Part shown: piece after piece, positions 1 through 9,475 of the stretch
How the letters are laid out: every line of letters starts with the position of its first letter
Numbering within the stretch: the first letter of the stretch is position 1
Assembly (NCBI GenBank): GCA_018657625.1
Contig: JABHWU010000082.1
Span: 1 to 64,000, forward strand
Direction of reading: 5' to 3'
Source of the DNA: Deltaproteobacteria bacterium
GTDB taxonomy: Bacteria > SAR324 > XYD2-FULL-50-16
DNA length: 64,000 bases
Notes under the pieces: generated by a model
Told to the model about the DNA's origin: nothing
Databases searched by the model: none
Seen by the model: the letters and a program-made list of their open reading frames with translations, nothing else
Position numbers and translations under genes: made by a program

Positions 1-710
1 GTCCAGTAAATTTGGATGGTGTATTGGCCCTTCAAAATGCCGAGATTTTAGCTGGAATTACACTTTCTCAATTGGTTCGACCAGGAGTTCCAGTTGTATA
101 TGGTTCAACGTCTTCTGCAATGGATATGAAAAGTGGTGGCCTTTCCATCGGTGCTCCGGCACTGTCCAGAAATATTTCTTATACAGCACAAATGGCTCGT
201 TATTATGAGCTTCCAAGTCGTTCAGGTGGTGGTTTAACAGATGCACTATTCCCGGATGCCCAGGCTGGTGCGGAGTCTGCCTTAGCAATTAGTACAGCTG
301 CTAGAGCAGGAATTAACGTGATTCTCCATGCCTGTGGAATTCTGGGATCGTATATCGCAATGAGTTTTGAAAAGTTTATCATCGATGAGGAAATCTGTGG
401 TGTTGCCAGAAAAATGTTGCAACCAGTAGAAGCATCAGCCTCGTCAATTGATTTAGATGTTATCAAAAATGTCGGTGCAGGCGGGCAATACTTAACCCAT
501 CCCACAACATTCAAGCGCTGTCGAACTGAGTTTTTTATTCCAGATTTGATGTGTCGGTCAAATTATGAAACCTGGCAAAAAGCTGGATCAAAACGCCTCG
601 ACCAAGTTGCCGGTGATAAAGTTAATCAGCGATTAGCAAGCTATATCAAGCCTGATATAGATCCTGGATTAGAGAAAGATTTAAACAATTATGTAGCGAA
701 ATTACAATAG
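1..710 (+). CDS. MttB-family methyltransferase, C-terminal part
   Basis: This is the C-terminal ~235 residues of a trimethylamine methyltransferase (MttB) superfamily protein. The reading frame is open to the left window edge, so the start lies outside. Family-like blocks are RYYELPSRSGGGLTDALFPD, then DAQAGAES, a hydrophobic AGINVILHACGIL stretch and FEKFIIDEEICG. MttB proteins transfer a methyl group from a methylated amine to a cobalamin (corrinoid) protein. True trimethylamine enzymes carry pyrrolysine at an in-frame UAG; no internal UAG occurs in the visible part, so this is more likely a non-pyrrolysine homologue, for example acting on a quaternary amine such as glycine betaine. The substrate is inference. 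No corrinoid protein or second methyltransferase is visible downstream. Confidence 0.85.
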   Translation, partial: PVNLDGVLALQNAEILAGITLSQLVRPGVPVVYGSTSSAMDMKSGGLSIGAPALSRNISYTAQMARYYELPSRSGGGLTDALFPDAQAGAESALAISTAARAGINVILHACGILGSYIAMSFEKFIIDEEICGVARKMLQPVEASASSIDLDVIKNVGAGGQYLTHPTTFKRCRTEFFIPDLMCRSNYETWQKAGSKRLDQVAGDKVNQRLASYIKPDIDPGLEKDLNNYVAKLQ

Positions 711-755
711 ATGAGAAGAGAAATAGACTTTAAAAAATATTTATTAAGTAGTATC

Positions 756-889
756 TGAACGAAAAATAGGTAATTCGGAGACATGTACAATACTTAGCAA
801 AGACTTAATCATGAAATACCAGATAGTTACTATGATCGTGAGGCTTCGCAGCGATACCCCTAATTACCGGACTGATACATTTTCGTTCA
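756..889. repeat. 134-bp imperfect inverted-repeat element
   Basis: The gap between the convergent mttB-like and fetB-like genes is bounded by a perfect 10-bp inverted repeat, TGAACGAAAA at 756-765 and TTTTCGTTCA at 880-889. A second inner pair (GGTAATTCGG near 769 and TAATTACCGG near 871) is imperfect. The right end stops 5 bases from the fetB stop codon. It could be a bidirectional terminator or a small palindromic element. No flanking target duplication is seen. Confidence 0.5.
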
Positions 890-893
890 AGGA

Positions 894-1685
894 CTAAGTA
901 AACTGGTTTAATTTCAATCGAAGACGGGTATCAAAGAAATTATCAGATACCCACAAAACGGTAATAAATACACCAAATCCAGTACCACCACAGATTAAAA
1001 ACATGATTAAAATTTGATACATAACTGCTGTTACTGGTGGGTTTCCAGCCAGAATCTGTCCTGTCATCATGCCTGGGAGACTCACTAGTCCAGCAGTTGC
1101 CATAGAATTAATGGTTGGAATCATACCATTGCGAATCGCGTCTTTTCTAATATCTAATAATACTTCCTTTTTGTTTTGCCCCAACAATAATCTTTGTTCA
1201 ATAATCTGTTTGTTTTTTATAGTAGTGTCGATTAAAAAATTTAGTGATAATGCAATTCCTGTCATGGTATTACCTAAGAGCATGCCCAGAAGCGGGATGG
1301 CGTATCTGGCTTCATACCAGGGAGTAGTTTCAATGATAAAATAAAGCGTTAGAATCGTTAGCAAAAAGGACGATACAAACATAGAAAAAGAAGAAATAAA
1401 AAAATATTTAACCCCTTTCATTTTTCTTTTTTGCCGTGCATTTATCTCTCTGGCACCAATAAACAGCATTACGAGGGAAATCAAAATAATTAAAATCATA
1501 TTATTTTGGGTAAAAATAAATTTTAAGATATATCCGATAGACATTAATTGGACAGTTGTTCTAATGGCAGATACCAGAAGCTGCTTTTCTATTTTTAGCC
1601 TTCCCAAAAAGCTGAATACAGAGAGGAAAATAATCAGTGAAGATCCTAACAACAAATCATAATAGCTTAAAGATACGATATCCAT
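894..1685 (-). CDS. fetB: FetB-like ABC transporter permease (UPF0014 family)
   Basis: A 263-residue membrane protein with about seven hydrophobic segments and the family block LVSLPGMMTGQILAG near residue 200, preceded by the cytoplasmic helix EQRLLLGQNKKEVLLDIRKD. E. coli FetB (YbbM) has the same length and blocks and, with FetA, is reported to export iron. It follows the ATPase gene by 3 bases, so the two are surely co-transcribed. Inner-membrane location is clear. The transported substrate here (iron or another metal) is inferred from homology only. Confidence 0.85.
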   Translation of the reverse strand: MDIVSLSYYDLLLGSSLIIFLSVFSFLGRLKIEKQLLVSAIRTTVQLMSIGYILKFIFTQNNMILIILISLVMLFIGAREINARQKRKMKGVKYFFISSFSMFVSSFLLTILTLYFIIETTPWYEARYAIPLLGMLLGNTMTGIALSLNFLIDTTIKNKQIIEQRLLLGQNKKEVLLDIRKDAIRNGMIPTINSMATAGLVSLPGMMTGQILAGNPPVTAVMYQILIMFLICGGTGFGVFITVLWVSDNFFDTRLRLKLNQFT

Positions 1686-1688
1686 AAC

Positions 1689-2285
1689 TTATATTATTTC
1701 TATAACCTTATTTGTAGTTAATTTGATAGCACGATCACTCACCCGTTCTATTTGATTGAGATCATGACTCACCCAGATAACAGGCAAATTTGAATTGGTT
1801 TTGAGGGATAAAATATAATCTTCGAGTATTTTTGTATTATTATCGTCCAGAGCTGAGGTTGGTTCATCCAATAGCAACACTTCCGGTGTATTATGGTTGA
1901 GTAATCTCAATAGCGCCAGTCGTTGACGCTCTCCAGTGGATAGTTCAACAACCGGTTTTGATAAGATAGATTTTTGTAAGTGCAATTTTTCTAAATTAAG
2001 ACTATTTCTTGAAATGAAATGATCTTTAACAATGTCAAACCACCAAAGGCTTTCTGCCGCCAGATAAGATATCATGCTTCGCCAAACTGTGGGATCATAT
2101 TGATAGGAGTCTAGATCGTTAAATGTTATGATACCCGGACTTTCCTCAAGGTCAGCAATCACTCTTAACAATCTGGTTTTACCGATTCCCGAATCACCCA
2201 TAATGCCTAAACAATGACCCGGTTGAACTTTAAAGGATATTGGGTAATTTAAATTATCCAAAAAAACATTCTTGATACTAATCAT
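1689..2285 (-). CDS. fetA: FetA-like ABC transporter ATP-binding protein
   Basis: A compact 198-residue ABC ATPase. The Walker A motif GDSGIGKT is at residues 30-37, the signature LSTGERQR at 115-122, Walker B VLLLDE at 136-141 and the switch histidine in SHD near 174. The small size and the adjacent UPF0014 permease identify it as the FetA partner rather than a generic ABC subunit. It lies 19 bases downstream of the M20 deacylase gene and 3 bases upstream of fetB, forming a three-gene leftward operon. Confidence 0.85.
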   Translation of the reverse strand: MISIKNVFLDNLNYPISFKVQPGHCLGIMGDSGIGKTRLLRVIADLEESPGIITFNDLDSYQYDPTVWRSMISYLAAESLWWFDIVKDHFISRNSLNLEKLHLQKSILSKPVVELSTGERQRLALLRLLNHNTPEVLLLDEPTSALDDNNTKILEDYILSLKTNSNLPVIWVSHDLNQIERVSDRAIKLTTNKVIEII

Positions 2286-2304
2286 TGTTTGATATCAGTT
2301 AGTA

Positions 2305-3423
2305 TTAAGCGAACCGTGACCATTGCTCTATCATATCAGTAAATATATTTTTCGCTATGGTAATTTTTTTGATGTAACAGTATTCATTTGTTTTGTGGGC
2401 AAGTTGAGGTTCTCCAGGACCGAGGATAATCGTAGGTGGGTGATTTAGTCCTTCTTTTAAATACGATGCATCAGTCCCGTAGGTGATTATAGACGGTTGG
2501 ATAGATATATTCAATTGATTTGATAAACGCTTAAAAATGAGTTTAATCCAGGAATTATCAGGGTCAGTATAGATAGAAGGAACGTTTTCGATGGTTTCCA
2601 GAATAGTATCCTGTTCAAATAGTGATTTTAATTGCTTTATGATTAACCGGTGGTCTTGTTTTTTTATGGTTCTGACATCGAGTGTAAAATAAGCTTCATC
2701 CGGGACAGAGTTTATGTTCTGCCCACCTCTAATCATACCAATATTGAGTGTAGGCTTTCCAAATATAGGATCTTCAGGATCATCAAATAAAAAATTATCC
2801 AGTTTATGGTAGGCTCTTATCAATTTTGTAATGGCATTTTTTCCTTTTTCAGGCATCGAACCATGAGCGGTAACACCTTTAGTTTTGACGCGTAGCCATA
2901 AAACACCTTTATGTCCAATTATTGGATAATTAGCTGTTGGTTCTGCAATTACCAAAGCACCGACGTCATTTGGGAGAGAATTTGAATTTTTCAGAAAATG
3001 AGCACCTTCACATCCAATCTCTTCACCAGCGGTTATGATGACCTCAATATTTTGAGTTGTGTTTTTCTCTAAAGCTTCTTTTACAGCGATTATGATTGCT
3101 GCAATACCGGCTTTCATATCACTGCTACCTCTCCCGTATAGTTTATCTGTAGAAATAGTACCTGAAAAAGGATCAAAATCCCATGAATCTTCCCCTAACG
3201 GAACAGTATCAACATGTCCGTTGAAACAGATCGCTGATTGTTTTTTTTGAGGTCTATAACTAGCAATAAGACTTGTTCTTTTGTTATCGAAATCATAATA
3301 TCGGGTGACCATTCCGAAGGATTGCAGTATTTTACCAATAAACAACACACAATCCTGCTCATTCCCAGGTGGATTAATTGTATTAAATCGTATTAATTGT
3401 TGAGTAAGTGTTATTTCATTCAT
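2305..3423 (-). CDS. M20-family deacylase (ArgE/DapE-like)
   Basis: A 372-residue zinc-dependent amidohydrolase of the acetylornithine deacetylase / succinyl-diaminopimelate desuccinylase family. Visible motifs are the metal ligand H70 with catalytic D72 in GHVDTVPLG, the second ligand D102 in GRGSSDMKAG, and the catalytic pair E134-E135 in TAGEEIG. A late histidine in EPQLAHKTNEY completes the usual metal site. The family cleaves N-acyl amino acids. ArgE, DapE or a peptidase activity cannot be told apart from the sequence, and no lysine or arginine biosynthesis gene is nearby. It leads the operon with fetAB. Confidence 0.8.
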   Translation of the reverse strand: MNEITLTQQLIRFNTINPPGNEQDCVLFIGKILQSFGMVTRYYDFDNKRTSLIASYRPQKKQSAICFNGHVDTVPLGEDSWDFDPFSGTISTDKLYGRGSSDMKAGIAAIIIAVKEALEKNTTQNIEVIITAGEEIGCEGAHFLKNSNSLPNDVGALVIAEPTANYPIIGHKGVLWLRVKTKGVTAHGSMPEKGKNAITKLIRAYHKLDNFLFDDPEDPIFGKPTLNIGMIRGGQNINSVPDEAYFTLDVRTIKKQDHRLIIKQLKSLFEQDTILETIENVPSIYTDPDNSWIKLIFKRLSNQLNISIQPSIITYGTDASYLKEGLNHPPTIILGPGEPQLAHKTNEYCYIKKITIAKNIFTDMIEQWSRFA

Positions 3424-3520
3424 TTTATTATTGAATTGATTATATTTATTATTGATTAGATGATTATTACTGTTTCCTTTTACCTTTTTCTAAACCATAA
3501 AATCAAAATGGAAAACAATT

Positions 3521-3817
3521 ATGGTGATTAATTGTGACTTTTTCCCGATCGATGAAGGTCACCTCCGTAAAGAAAAAGCTAAAGCAAGAGATTTACGTCA
3601 GACCCAGTGGTGGAAAAACTTAAGAGGAAAAGGAGTTTGTTATTATTGTAAAAATCGATTTCCAGCCAAATTATTGACAATGGATCATGTTATTCCGATC
3701 AGTAGAGGAGGTCGCTCAGTAAAAAGCAATATTGTCCCCTGTTGTAAGACGTGTAATAATAAAAAGAAATACCTTTTGCCCATTGAATGGGAAGCCTATT
3801 TAAACGGGAATTTATAA
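3521..3817 (+). CDS. Small HNH endonuclease
   Basis: A 98-residue protein consisting almost entirely of one HNH nuclease fold. Two zinc-knuckle cysteine pairs (C40-x2-C43 and C75-x2-C78) surround the catalytic region DHVIPISRGG near residues 55-64, with asparagines at 70 and 79-80. Single-domain HNH proteins of this type are common in bacteria and are usually annotated as HNH endonucleases; the target is unknown. It is transcribed away from the M20 gene and stands alone. Nothing around it indicates restriction, phage packaging or an intron. Confidence 0.8.
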   Translation: MVINCDFFPIDEGHLRKEKAKARDLRQTQWWKNLRGKGVCYYCKNRFPAKLLTMDHVIPISRGGRSVKSNIVPCCKTCNNKKKYLLPIEWEAYLNGNL

Positions 3818-4226
3818 AAATTTCCAACAATTCTGTTCATAGGTTTTATAGGCTGCTGGACAATATCGTCGAGTAACGGCCAAAAAATAACGAAAATAGA
3901 TGTGATTTCATTCACCCGGTAATTTTAAAAGTATGCCTCTTTTAATGATACAAATTAACTTCAATCAATTTTGATACATATCGTTTTAATAAACGCAAAA
4001 GTTTGAAAATTAAAAAGCAGTTGGATTATCAGATTGCGAGCATTTTTTAACGCTCATTAACAAGCAAATGATTCCCATTAGAATTTTAAATTTTTATTAA
4101 TACCGTTTTATTAAAATATGATGTTTTTTTGTCATAAAAATTGCAGACTTTTTTGATCTATTGTCTGCAGATATCTATAAATAAATAGATGGCTTTCTAA
4201 CCATTTAAAATTTTAAAGAGGATTAA
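3818..4226. other. Intergenic region, no gene seen
   Basis: 409 bases of AT-rich sequence with no convincing reading frame. It contains a short inverted repeat, TGCAGAC at 4142-4148 and GTCTGCA at 4163-4169, which could be a weak hairpin upstream of the FecR-like gene. The Shine-Dalgarno AGAGG lies a few bases before the ATG at 4227. Confidence 0.5.
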
Positions 4227-5222
4227 ATGAAAAACTTAACAGCAATTATCAGTCTTTTTCTTCTGATGTTTTCTGTCGTGAACATCGGTTTTGCAAAAAG
4301 TAAAAGTGATCAAAAACCTTTAGGTGTTTTATACAAAGTGACTGGTGATGTTAAATATACAAAAAATGGTAAAAAATGGAGGAAGGTCAGACGAAATAAA
4401 TTTTTATTTGTCGGTTATCAGATTAAAACAGGTGATAATGGTTCTGGAATGATTACAAATCAGGAAACTGGACAAAACGTTGCTTTGAAACCAAATTCTT
4501 TAATCGAAATTACAAAAAGTGGTATTGTTGCAAAGTCAGGTCAATTAGCCGATGTTCAAAAAACAAGTGATTTAATATCGGGACTATTGAACAGATTTAC
4601 CAAGTCACAGTCATATACAACTGTTAGAAGAAGCGCCAGTAAGCCAAAAGGAGCTGAATTTGAAACAGTCAGGAAGTTAACAATTTCAGAAGATTTTCCA
4701 TATTTTATTTGGCAAAATGTAAACCCAAAGTACAATTATAAGTTTGTTATTGGTGATAAAACTTATGATATACCAGCATCGGAATCTAAAGTAATCAAAG
4801 TTAAACTTGATCCATTTAACGCTGAGCTGAATTATGATATTATGGCTTTTGAAAATGATCAGGAAGTTTTAACATTAAAAAAGGAAAAACGTGGTCGAAA
4901 GATTAATTATCGTCTTGTGTTTTTAAGTAAAGCCGAAAATGAAAAACTTAGTCAGGACATCGAACTAATCAAAAACGACTATCCAGATAACGCTTATATG
5001 CTTGGTACTCTATACGCCAGAAATAATATGTGGTTGGCTGCAGTTAAACAATATCGAACTTTTTTAAAGGAATATCCAGATGAAACAGAGATGGCTTTAT
5101 CTTTGTTAGAAGCTTATCGAAGGCTAAAGTTAAACGATATTTATCAAGAGCAATACGAAACCTGGGAAGATGCAATGAAAAGCGGAAAAGATTATACCTT
5201 GTATCCGGATTCACTATTTTAA
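4227..5222 (+). CDS. Exported FecR-like protein with C-terminal TPR-like helices
   Basis: 331 residues starting after a good AGAGG ribosome site. Residues 1-23 form a signal peptide (KNLTAIISLFLLMFSVVNIGFAK). Residues about 31-110 resemble a FecR domain: GVLYKVTGDVKYTKNGKKW, then a GYQIKTGDNGSGMI block typical of proteins that test 'default parameter' strands. The C-terminal part (about 240-320) is helical, with NAYMLGTLYARNNMWLAAVKQY resembling TPR units. Such periplasmic FecR-plus-TPR proteins are common in deltaproteobacteria-like genomes, and their function is not established. It has its own terminator. Confidence 0.6.
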   Translation: MKNLTAIISLFLLMFSVVNIGFAKSKSDQKPLGVLYKVTGDVKYTKNGKKWRKVRRNKFLFVGYQIKTGDNGSGMITNQETGQNVALKPNSLIEITKSGIVAKSGQLADVQKTSDLISGLLNRFTKSQSYTTVRRSASKPKGAEFETVRKLTISEDFPYFIWQNVNPKYNYKFVIGDKTYDIPASESKVIKVKLDPFNAELNYDIMAFENDQEVLTLKKEKRGRKINYRLVFLSKAENEKLSQDIELIKNDYPDNAYMLGTLYARNNMWLAAVKQYRTFLKEYPDETEMALSLLEAYRRLKLNDIYQEQYETWEDAMKSGKDYTLYPDSLF

Positions 5223-5244
5223 TATTCCTCTCTCCCTCTTTTGG

Positions 5245-5283
5245 AAAGTAGATCTGTTTTATAGGAGCAGATCTACTTTTTAA
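5245..5283 (+). terminator. Intrinsic terminator after the FecR-like gene
   Basis: A perfect 12-bp stem, AAAGTAGATCTG at 5245-5256 and CAGATCTACTTT at 5268-5279, with an 11-base loop and a T-run. It begins 22 bases after the stop codon. Confidence 0.85.
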
Positions 5284-5444
5284 TGAAATACAAAATATCT
5301 GCTTAAAAATTCTACCACCCTGGTTAAACAACTAAAATAATTGCTTTTAATTAAAGTAGATTGCGCTTTTAGCACATCTATGGCACTATACTTTTTTTTC
5401 CAGAATTTATATACTACGAACTACAATCTCCGAGCAAAACAACA

Positions 5445-6008
5445 ATGTATGATACTTCTGATTTCAGGAAAGGCTTAAGAGTCGAAATTGATGGACAACC
5501 TTTTATTATTGTAGAAAACCAATTTGTTAAACCTGGAAAAGGGCAAGCGTTTTGTCGCGTAAAACTTAAGCATCTGTTACAGGGAAACGTCATTGATCGA
5601 ACATATAAGAGTGGGGAAAAAGTAGCTCCAGCTGATATTGTAGAAAAAGCAATGCAGTTCTTATATATCAACGATGAAACGTACCATTTCATGGATAATT
5701 CAGATTTTGAGCAATTTGAATTGAACAAAGATCAACTCGGCGACAATTGGAAATGGGTCCAGGAAGGCATGGTTGTCGATGTTATGATTTACAAGGGAAC
5801 GGCTGTATCTATAACAGTTCCAAATTTTACCGCTTTAGAAATTACTTATTGTGAACCTGGAGTTAAGGGAGATACAGCTACGAATGCGACTAAACCAGCA
5901 ACTGTCGAAACCGGTGCGATTGTAAATGTTCCACTGTTTGTGAATCAAAACGAGAAAATAAAAATTGATACACGAACGGGTGAATACGTTGAAAGGGTGA
6001 AAGCGTAG
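5445..6008 (+). CDS. efp: Elongation factor P
   Basis: A 187-residue EF-P, full length. EF-P binds the ribosome between the P and E sites and rescues stalling at polyproline. The modification loop reads VKPGKGQAF with lysine at residue 32, the residue that EpmA lysylates in gammaproteobacteria. The C-terminal OB domain ends DTRTGEYVERVKA, as in typical EF-P. Its stop codon shares one base with the GTG start of the epmA-like gene, so the substrate protein and its modifying enzyme are translationally coupled. Confidence 0.95.
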   Translation: MYDTSDFRKGLRVEIDGQPFIIVENQFVKPGKGQAFCRVKLKHLLQGNVIDRTYKSGEKVAPADIVEKAMQFLYINDETYHFMDNSDFEQFELNKDQLGDNWKWVQEGMVVDVMIYKGTAVSITVPNFTALEITYCEPGVKGDTATNATKPATVETGAIVNVPLFVNQNEKIKIDTRTGEYVERVKA

Positions 6009-6973
6009 TGTCCAATTGGGAACCCGGTGCTTCTATTAAAGTGCTTCATGAAAGAAGTACTTTACTTCAAAAAATTCGGAAATACTTTTCTGATCAAGAT
6101 ATTCTCGAAGTTGATACCCCAAGTATTTCAAAATTTCCAACGATTGACGAACATATTGATTCTATTGAGGTATATCTAAAAAGTCAAAAAACGCCCAGTT
6201 ATTTGATCAGCTCTCCAGAATACCATATGAAGCGTTTATTATGCTTTGGAATGCCATCTATATATCAAATTTGTAAAGCTTTCCGTAAAGATGAATTAGG
6301 TAATTATCATAATCCTGAATTTACTATGATTGAATGGTATCAGTTAGGAATTGATGATTACCAGCTAATGCAAGCCACCGATAAATTATTACAACACGTT
6401 TTAAACACAGCTCCAGCTGAATTTATCACTTATAAAGCACTTTTTTTAAAATATTTAAATATCGATCCATTTAATTTAACGCAAAGTAAATTTTTGTTGT
6501 GTTGTCAGGAATCCGGGCTTACGCCGTCAAAAGATTTAATGATAAAGAATTGTAGAATTGAGGATCAGTTAAATTTTCTGATGGGATTTTACATTGAAAA
6601 AAAAATCGGTCATCAAAAACCAGTTTTTGTATATCACTATCCGGCCAATCAATCTGCTCTGGCCAAAATTGATCCAATGCACAATCAGGTATCTCAGAGG
6701 TTTGAAGTATTTTATAAAGGTCTGGAACTTGGAAATGGATATCATGAACTTCAGGATTATCAGGTACATTTAAGCCGATTTGAATCAACAATAAAGAAAA
6801 GGAAAGATTCTGATCAAACTGATTACCAAATTGATTATAATTTTATGGATGCCCTTAAACATGGTTTACCCCATTGCTCGGGTATTGCAATCGGTTTTGA
6901 TCGATTACTGATGATCAAAACAGGAATCGAAGATATTGACAAAGTCCAAAGTTTTTCAAGTAAAAGAAGCTAG
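6008..6973 (+). CDS. epmA: EF-P lysyltransferase (EpmA/GenX)
   Basis: A 321-residue truncated class II lysyl-tRNA-synthetase paralogue without the anticodon-binding domain, as in EpmA (about 325 residues). Motif 2 is visible in ICKAFRKDELGNYHNPEFTM and motif 3 in GIAIGFDRLLM near the end. The enzyme attaches beta-lysine or lysine to the conserved EF-P lysine. The start is GTG, overlapping the efp stop by one base. EpmB, the lysine 2,3-aminomutase that supplies beta-lysine, is not in this window. Confidence 0.93.
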   Translation: MSNWEPGASIKVLHERSTLLQKIRKYFSDQDILEVDTPSISKFPTIDEHIDSIEVYLKSQKTPSYLISSPEYHMKRLLCFGMPSIYQICKAFRKDELGNYHNPEFTMIEWYQLGIDDYQLMQATDKLLQHVLNTAPAEFITYKALFLKYLNIDPFNLTQSKFLLCCQESGLTPSKDLMIKNCRIEDQLNFLMGFYIEKKIGHQKPVFVYHYPANQSALAKIDPMHNQVSQRFEVFYKGLELGNGYHELQDYQVHLSRFESTIKKRKDSDQTDYQIDYNFMDALKHGLPHCSGIAIGFDRLLMIKTGIEDIDKVQSFSSKRS

Positions 6974-6981
6974 TCAAAAAT

Positions 6982-7200
6982 CTATTTTACCATTTGAAGT
7001 TTTTGATTGTAGCTGGGGCTGGTAGTAAGGTTTTCGCTATTAAATGAATTCGACTTTATCGCCTGATCAATAATGATTGTCGCAGCTGTCACTAAATCAC
7101 CTTTTGAAAACCCTTTTTCTAATAATTCTTGTCCAAAATATTGTGCTAATTGCTCGATTGATTCTTCGGTTACTCTTTTTTTCTTTTCTATTGATAGCAT
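6982..7200 (-). CDS. Small protein of unknown function (72 aa)
   Basis: A 72-residue, mostly helical protein with no recognised motif. It is preceded by a good GAGAGG ribosome site about six bases before its ATG, which supports it being real. The N-terminal two thirds (KKKRVTEESIEQLAQYFGQ and following) looks like a helical bundle; the tail is polar. It converges on epmA with only 8 bases between stops. A regulator or adaptor is possible, but nothing visible supports a specific role. Confidence 0.55.
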   Translation of the reverse strand: MLSIEKKKRVTEESIEQLAQYFGQELLEKGFSKGDLVTAATIIIDQAIKSNSFNSENLTTSPSYNQKLQMVK

Positions 7201-7361
7201 TTCAACCTCTCTGTTTTCACTTATAGTCTTTTAGGTGGTTCCTTTTCTATCAGTATAATACAAGTTACATGCCTTGCCGTATTAAGCTGATATTGTTATC
7301 TATTTTAAAAACCATCTGAAAAGTGTTGCAGAATAGACACATTATACTTGTGTCTTAAAAA

Positions 7362-8858
7362 TTAGGCAGGAAGAAAAAACTTATCAAGTTCTTTAACAAT
7401 ATTTTCGATTTTAAATGGTTTCGGAATGTATCCACCCATTCCGGCTTCATGACATTTAAGTTTATCAGATTCCATAACATTTGCTGTCATGGCAATAATT
7501 GGAGGTTGTTTTGAAGTAGTTTCTGATTGACGGAGTTTTTTGGTAGCAGTTAGGCCATCCATGATCGGCATTTGGAGATCCATCAATATTAAATCATATT
7601 GCACATTCTGAGCTTTTTCAATAGCTTCCAATCCGTTTGAAGCAGTTTCAATAGATAAACCCATTTTTTCAAGAACTTTGATGGCAATTTTTTGATTTAT
7701 TAAATTATCTTCAACCAGTAAAATTTTTTTATTGTATGATCGTTGAATGTTTGTTTTTGTAGTGGATTCATTTAGAAACTTTTTATTGGTTGTTTTTAAG
7801 GGAAGCAACAATCTAAATAGTGCTCCGGGACTGCTTTTCACTACAGGTAACAGTGATCCTCCCATAATTTTTGCCAGTTGATTAGAAATAGATAAACCTA
7901 ATCCAGTACCACCATATTTTCTAGATACTGAATTATCAGCCTGCGTAAATTTTTCGAATAAAGAATGAAGCTGCTCTTCAGGAATACCGATTCCGGAATC
8001 TTCAATTTCAAATATTACATTAACACAATCATCCTCAATTGGTTGGAAGCGAACACTAATTTGAACATATCCAGATGCAGTAAATTTAATAGCATTCCCA
8101 ACCAAATTTATTAATATCTGTCTGATTCGGTGGGGATCCCCGATAAAGTATTTGTTTTCAAAGTCTTGAAAGTTGACACTTAATTTCAATTGTTTTTCCT
8201 TAGCCGTTTGAGACAACAATTCTGATACATCAGTTACAATCCGTTTTAAATCGATTGATATTTGTTCGATTGTCAGTTTACCAGCATCTATTTTTGAATA
8301 GTCAAGTATGTCGTTTAAAATGGTGAGCAATGAGACTGCTGAATGGTTTATCAGAGCCGCATATTCAAAAGCATCTTTTGAAGGTTCCAAATCCATTAAT
8401 AATTTTGAAGCGCCAATAATTCCGTTCATAGGGGTTCTTATCTCATGGCTCATATTAGCCAGAAAATCACTCTTGGCGGCATTGGAGTTTGTTGCAGAAT
8501 CTCTTGCTTTTTGAAGGTCAATTTGAATTTGCTTTCTTTCATCAATTTCCTTTACGTATTGACGGTTAAGCGTTTGAAGTTCTTTTATGTTCTCAATGTT
8601 TTGAAATTCTAAAGATTTCGTGTAAGCATTCACCTGGTCTTTTTTAACACCGATTACCCATGCAAAAAGACCAAGAAAGACAGGTACAATATCAATAATC
8701 CATAGTAAAGGAGAATTTATCTGTACCTGATTAAAATTTGTTAGCGTAAAGTCCTGGTTGTTCGCCATAAATACCAATCCAGTTCCTAACAATGGAAAAA
8801 GGGAACCGAAGAGAACGCCTAAAATGAGGAACTTTAGTCTTTTCTTTTTTATTCTCAT
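7362..8858 (-). CDS. Membrane-bound hybrid histidine kinase
   Basis: 498 residues. Two transmembrane helices at about 9-31 and 50-68 are joined by a very short extracytoplasmic loop, so a large ligand-binding domain is absent. A coiled coil (about 80-120) leads to the dimerisation domain with the phosphorylated histidine in [15 protein letters not shown]. The ATPase domain has an N box ([10 protein letters not shown]), G1 (DSGIGIPEE) and G2 (GGTGLGLS). A C-terminal receiver domain has acceptor aspartate in [11 protein letters not shown] and lysine in YIPKPF. There is no partner regulator immediately beside it; it may act through a separate Hpt protein. The pentapeptide-repeat gene lies just upstream on the same strand. 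Confidence 0.92.
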   Translation of the reverse strand: MRIKKKRLKFLILGVLFGSLFPLLGTGLVFMANNQDFTLTNFNQVQINSPLLWIIDIVPVFLGLFAWVIGVKKDQVNAYTKSLEFQNIENIKELQTLNRQYVKEIDERKQIQIDLQKARDSATNSNAAKSDFLANMSHEIRTPMNGIIGASKLLMDLEPSKDAFEYAALINHSAVSLLTILNDILDYSKIDAGKLTIEQISIDLKRIVTDVSELLSQTAKEKQLKLSVNFQDFENKYFIGDPHRIRQILINLVGNAIKFTASGYVQISVRFQPIEDDCVNVIFEIEDSGIGIPEEQLHSLFEKFTQADNSVSRKYGGTGLGLSISNQLAKIMGGSLLPVVKSSPGALFRLLLPLKTTNKKFLNESTTKTNIQRSYNKKILLVEDNLINQKIAIKVLEKMGLSIETASNGLEAIEKAQNVQYDLILMDLQMPIMDGLTATKKLRQSETTSKQPPIIAMTANVMESDKLKCHEAGMGGYIPKPFKIENIVKELDKFFLPA

Positions 8859-8879
8859 TACTAAATATTTTTGATTTAA

Positions 8880-9233
8880 TTATTGAGTGACACATTGGCC
8901 AACTGATCCAGCTTTACATACATTTCCATCAACCCAGACGGCTCCGGAAAGCAATGCTTTTTTAAAATTGGCACCATTTATTTTAGCCCCTCTCAAGGTA
9001 GCTTGTCTTAAGTCGGCTTGAAATAGATTTGATCCGGAAATATCGGCTCCGGATAAATCAATATTTGCTAGAGGTGCTTTATATAAATCACAATTTCTGC
9101 ATTCCAAAGTTCTTATTAATTTGTAATAATCTTTGGTGTAACGCATTTGGGTTTTTGCCTGTCCAAATATAAGGGTCATATTACTAAAAAAAATGCTTAA
9201 GGATAATAACAGGATGATAATGTTTTTAATCAT
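8880..9233 (-). CDS. Exported pentapeptide-repeat protein
   Basis: I place the start at the ATG at 9233, giving 117 residues, because the longer frame to 9290 begins with TTG and would precede the signal sequence by 19 odd residues. A signal peptide (MIKNIIILLLSLSIFFSN) is followed by a cysteine pair in LECRNCDLYKA and about eight pentapeptide units such as ANIDLSGADISGSNLFQADL. It ends with WVDGNVCKAGSVGQCVTQ. This matches the widespread short exported pentapeptide proteins with the tail 'C.x.GS.G.C'. Their function is unknown. It is 21 bases upstream of the hybrid kinase gene and possibly co-transcribed. Confidence 0.75.
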   Translation of the reverse strand: MIKNIIILLLSLSIFFSNMTLIFGQAKTQMRYTKDYYKLIRTLECRNCDLYKAPLANIDLSGADISGSNLFQADLRQATLRGAKINGANFKKALLSGAVWVDGNVCKAGSVGQCVTQ

Positions 9234-9475
9234 ATTGATTTTAGGTTTTATTAATTTACTGCTTGTGGTAGTCGTTAATTTAGAGAACAAAGCTGATGCT
9301 GTGAAAATATCTTAAATAATTAATATCCTTACATTCTATTGATTTCAAGGAAAATAGCACTTTGTGCCTTATTATTCCATAACGTTAATTTTAAAAAAAT
9401 AGACTAAATCTGTAATTATAGATAATTACGGAAGAAATTATAAAATATGCTGCTAAAAATTCCAAAATTTTAATT

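Noticed and set aside
1..710. Possible pyrrolysine (in-frame UAG) in the MttB-like gene
   Set aside because: No UAG occurs before the terminal stop in the visible part, and the stop at 708-710 matches the normal end of the family.
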